Positions 61,412 through 64,000 of a DNA stretch of 64,000 nucleotides are shown here, piece after piece. The DNA is from Bradyrhizobium sp. 149. GTDB lineage: Bacteria > Pseudomonadota > Alphaproteobacteria > Rhizobiales > Xanthobacteraceae. A program made the position numbers and the translations under genes. The notes under the pieces were generated by a model, which was not told where the DNA came from, ran no database searches, and worked only from the letters and a program-made list of their open reading frames with translations. Every line of letters begins with the position of its first letter. The stretch's first letter is position 1. The DNA is taken from positions 1 to 64,000 of the forward strand of contig NZ_JADPKK010000004.1 in NCBI RefSeq assembly GCF_023073915.1, in the 5' to 3' direction.

Positions 61412-62221
61412 ATGTCCCCCGAGCTCCATTTCATCCTCATCCTCCTGCTGCGCATGATCATCGCAGCGGGATTCGTCGTGACGGCGTCGATCATCACCGA
61501 GCGCTCGGGGCCGGTGATCGGCGCGCTGGTCGCGACTTTGCCGGTCTCAGCCGGTCCGTCCTACGTCTTCCTCGCGCTCGACCACGATGCCGCCTTCATT
61601 GCGCAGGGGGCGGAGTCAAGCCTGCCCGTCAATGCAGCGACGATCTTCATGTGCGTTATCTATGTGGTGCTGGCACAGCGGCGCAGCCTTTTGGTGAGTT
61701 GCGGAAGCGCGGTCGCGGTCTGGATCGTGCTCGCCTCGCTCATCCGTCAGTTCGACTGGCCGCTCACCGCCGGGCTCGCTGCCAATCTGATCGCATTCGG
61801 CATCTGTATTCCGCTTCTGGCAGGCTACCGCGATGTGAAGATGCCGCTGGTGACGCGCCGCTGGTATGACGTCCCGATGCGCGCTTCGCTGGTCGCGACC
61901 CTTGTCGCCATCGTCGTCTCGACGTCGAGCTGGGTCGGCCCCAGGATCAGCGGCATCATCGCGCTATACCCGGTCGTGTTCACCAGCATCATGGTGATCC
62001 TGCATCCGCGCATCGGCGGACCACCGACCGCCGCGGTGCTCGCCAACTCCGCCTGGGGCCTGCTCGGATTCGGCGTGGCGATCGCAGTGCTGCATGTCGC
62101 GGTGGTGTGGTTCGGCTCCGCCATCGGTCTTGGGCTCGCACTCGCCACGTGCATCGTCTGGAATCTGACGCTGTGGGGGATCGGGCGGCGTACGCTGCAC
62201 AAGGCGCGACAAGCACCGTGA
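61412..62221 (+). CDS. Integral membrane protein of unknown function
   Basis: 269 residues with about eight membrane helices: ILLLRMIIAAGFVVTASIIT, VIGALVATLPVSAGPSYVFL and later segments, ending GLALATCIVWNLTLWGIGRR. Its glycine-rich helices and duplicated look suggest a transporter-like fold; no family is recognised with certainty. The ATG at 61412 follows a palindrome with no good ribosome site, so the start is uncertain. Confidence 0.7.
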   Translation: MSPELHFILILLLRMIIAAGFVVTASIITERSGPVIGALVATLPVSAGPSYVFLALDHDAAFIAQGAESSLPVNAATIFMCVIYVVLAQRRSLLVSCGSAVAVWIVLASLIRQFDWPLTAGLAANLIAFGICIPLLAGYRDVKMPLVTRRWYDVPMRASLVATLVAIVVSTSSWVGPRISGIIALYPVVFTSIMVILHPRIGGPPTAAVLANSAWGLLGFGVAIAVLHVAVVWFGSAIGLGLALATCIVWNLTLWGIGRRTLHKARQAP

Positions 62222-62583
62222 CACTACGGACATGCCCTGCCACCGCCGGATACTTCCGCAGCTAACTCGCTACGACAGATCACGAGACGCTTTCCTTCAA
62301 ACTCCTGAAGGACCAAGGCCATTTCGAGTCACAGCGCCGACCGAGCAGCGTGTAAGGCGTGCCATCGTGCAGCTTTAGGCTGCTTTGTCGGCCATCGCCT
62401 TTCCCAGAATTCGTTAGCACTTTATTCGAGTCTTACGGGTACTGAATTATGTTGCGTACCCGCCTCGGTCTTCGCAACGCGAGTTTTACCGGCGGAAGTT
62501 TCGATCGGAATTCGGCGCGTGTGCCGCGCCGCCACGTCCCCAGATCCCGTCACGCAATTTCATGATTTTTTGGAGATTCACTG
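62222..62583. other. Upstream region of the chemoreceptor gene, no gene seen
   Basis: About 360 bases without a credible gene. One small hairpin, TCCTTC (62293-62298) / GAAGGA (62307-62312), lies 70 bases after the membrane-protein stop. GGAG eight bases before 62584 is the ribosome site of the next gene. Confidence 0.5.
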
Positions 62584-64000
62584 ATGTTTGGTCGTAACTC
62601 CCGCAACGACGCGGATGTACAACTCGCAGCCATCGGCCGTTCGCAGGCCATGATCGAGTTTGCCATGGACGGCACGATCCTGACTGCCAACCAGAACTTC
62701 CTGAACGCCCTCGGCTACTCCCTCGACGAGATCAAGGGAAAGAAGCACGCCATGTTCATGCCGGCCGATCAGCGTGACAGCGCCGAGTACAAGGCGTTCT
62801 GGGCGCACCTGAACCGCGGCGAATTTCAGGCCGCTGAATTCAAGCGGATCGCCAAGGGTGGGCGCGAAGTCTGGATCGAGGCATCGTATAATCCGGTCCT
62901 CGACGCTGCCGGCAAGCCCGTCAAGGTGGTGAAGATCGCAACCGACATCACCGCCAAGAAGATCAATGCGATGACGGAGGCCTCCCAGGTGGCCGCCATC
63001 AATCGCGCTCAGGCCGTGATCGAGTTCAAGCTCGACGGCACCATCATCACGGCCAACGAGAATTTCTGTAAGGCCCTCGGCTATTCCCTCACCGAGATCC
63101 AGGGCAAGCATCACAGCCTGTTCGTCGCCCAGGTCGAGCGCGACGGCGCGGCCTATCGCGAGTTCTGGGCCGCGCTCAACCGCGGCGAATACCAGGCCGG
63201 CGAGTTCAAGCGCATCGGCAAGGGCGGTCGGGAGGTCTGGATTCTCGCCTCCTACAATCCGCTACTCGACGAGAACGGCAAACCGTTTGGCGTCGCCAAG
63301 TTCGCGACCGACGTCACGGCGGAGAAGCTGAAGAATGCCGACCTTGCGGGCCAGATCTCGGCGATCGACAAGGCGCAGGCGGTGATCGAGTTCAACATGG
63401 ACGGCACGATCATCGCCGCCAACGCCAATTTCCTCGGCGCCCTCGGCTATTCGCTCGCCGAGATCAAGGGCAAGCATCACAGCATGTTCGTCGAGCCGGC
63501 GGAACGTGACGGCACGGCCTATCGCGAGTTCTGGGCCGCGCTCAACCGCGGCGAATACCAGGCGGCCGAGTACAAGCGGATCGGCAAGGGCGGCAAGGAA
63601 GTCTATATCCAGGCCTCGTACAATCCGATCCTCGATCTCAACGGCAAGCCGTTCAAGGTCGTCAAATATGCGACCGACGTCACGAAGCAGGTGCTGGTCC
63701 GCATGGGCAATGAGCGGGTCCGCGGCATGATGGAGTCTGTCGCCGCAGGTTCGGAAGAGCTGAACGCTTCGGTGCGGGAGATCTCGGAAGCCATGACGAA
63801 GTCGCGTGAAACGGCAATGAGCGCCGTGGAGCAGGTATCCACCGCTGATGCGCAGGCCCAGCGCCTCACCGAAGCGGCTCAGGCGATGAGCGGCATCGTC
63901 GAGTTGATCAACAGCATTACGGGGCAGATCAATCTGCTCGCGCTGAATGCCACGATCGAGTCCGCGCGGGCCGGCGAAGCGGGCCGAGGATTCGCGGTGG
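62584..64000 (+). CDS. Chemoreceptor with three tandem PAS domains, cut by the window end
   Basis: At least 472 residues; the frame runs off the right edge. Three PAS domains repeat every 122 residues exactly, each with the pattern AxxxFxxDGTIxxAN, GYSLxEIxGKx[12 protein letters not shown] and KRIGKGGxEV, then ASYNPxLD. The third is followed by a helical stretch and the start of the methyl-accepting signalling domain ([20 protein letters not shown], then [20 protein letters not shown]). No membrane segment precedes the PAS domains, so it is a soluble cytoplasmic receptor. PAS domains of this kind often bind heme or flavin to sense oxygen or redox (family knowledge; cofactor unproven here). 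Confidence 0.9.
   Translation, partial: MFGRNSRNDADVQLAAIGRSQAMIEFAMDGTILTANQNFLNALGYSLDEIKGKKHAMFMPADQRDSAEYKAFWAHLNRGEFQAAEFKRIAKGGREVWIEASYNPVLDAAGKPVKVVKIATDITAKKINAMTEASQVAAINRAQAVIEFKLDGTIITANENFCKALGYSLTEIQGKHHSLFVAQVERDGAAYREFWAALNRGEYQAGEFKRIGKGGREVWILASYNPLLDENGKPFGVAKFATDVTAEKLKNADLAGQISAIDKAQAVIEFNMDGTIIAANANFLGALGYSLAEIKGKHHSMFVEPAERDGTAYREFWAALNRGEYQAAEYKRIGKGGKEVYIQASYNPILDLNGKPFKVVKYATDVTKQVLVRMGNERVRGMMESVAAGSEELNASVREISEAMTKSRETAMSAVEQVSTADAQAQRLTEAAQAMSGIVELINSITGQINLLALNATIESARAGEAGRGFAV

Noticed and set aside
62370..62400. Sigma-28 flagellar-type promoter for the chemoreceptor
   Set aside because: TTTAGG and GGCCATCG near here are too far from the TAAA-N15-GCCGATAA consensus.
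1..64000. CRISPR arrays, rRNA genes, prophage or conjugation genes
   Set aside because: No regularly spaced identical repeats, rRNA-like sequence, or phage structural, integrase or relaxase genes were recognised.

Overview
The window is high-GC, densely coded chromosomal DNA that looks like Bradyrhizobium or a close relative (Alphaproteobacteria, Hyphomicrobiales). The support is a RegSR-type redox two-component pair, a DUF3551 secreted protein, branched-chain amino-acid ABC cassettes, TctC-type binding proteins, an intracellular PHB depolymerase, MmcB, and several families of palindromic intergenic repeats of the kind that litter Bradyrhizobium genomes. The genus is inferred from remembered family distributions, not from a search.

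Layout. 1-10 kb: tail of an IS110-type transposase, an acyl-CoA ligase, a VOC protein, a TctC binding protein, a small DUF3551 protein and a trypsin-like protease. Next comes a three-gene cassette (six-helix membrane protein, winged-helix regulator, cis-prenyltransferase paralogue) carrying two copies of one palindromic operator, then a GNAT, a cyclic-nucleotide-binding protein, a phosphoesterase and a Tag-like glycosylase. 10-16.4 kb: a dinB gene broken by two frameshifts, tRNA-Arg(CCG), and two adjacent cyclic-di-GMP genes. 16.4-26.6 kb: one strand carries a sigma-54 activator, an MHS-type transporter, a CoA-transferase and a complete livK-G-F-H-M ABC importer; a good sigma-54 promoter precedes the transporter. 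26.7-35 kb: a GGDEF-EAL protein, an HWE kinase, an SDR, a P450, a luciferase-like monooxygenase and a DHA2 exporter. 35-48.6 kb: PHB esterase, a frameshifted HxlR regulator with a divergent ABM-like gene, an MBL hydrolase, two GH13 enzymes, mmcB, regR, regS, an ABC-2 exporter, phaZ and a YgjP-type peptidase. 48.7-64 kb: an unknown protein, a class A PBP, DUF1330, a second ABC binding protein, DUF1304, Ogt, glnD, an ssuACB-type importer, an OsmC protein, a membrane protein and the start of a chemoreceptor with three tandem PAS domains.

Functional themes are carboxylate and amino-acid uptake with CoA activation (acyl-CoA ligase, CoA-transferase, liv, TctC, MHS), storage carbon and glucan metabolism (PHB esterase, PhaZ, GH13 pair), cyclic-di-GMP and redox signalling, and nitrogen control through GlnD. 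The least explained items are the operator-flanked uppS-paralogue cassette, where the start codon sits at the apex of the palindrome; the sigma-54 catabolic block; the CoA-transferase with an extra C-terminal region; and a hairpin-rich gene-free stretch after phaZ. Three single-base frameshifts (two in dinB, one in hxlR) are either real decay or sequencing errors in short homopolymers.
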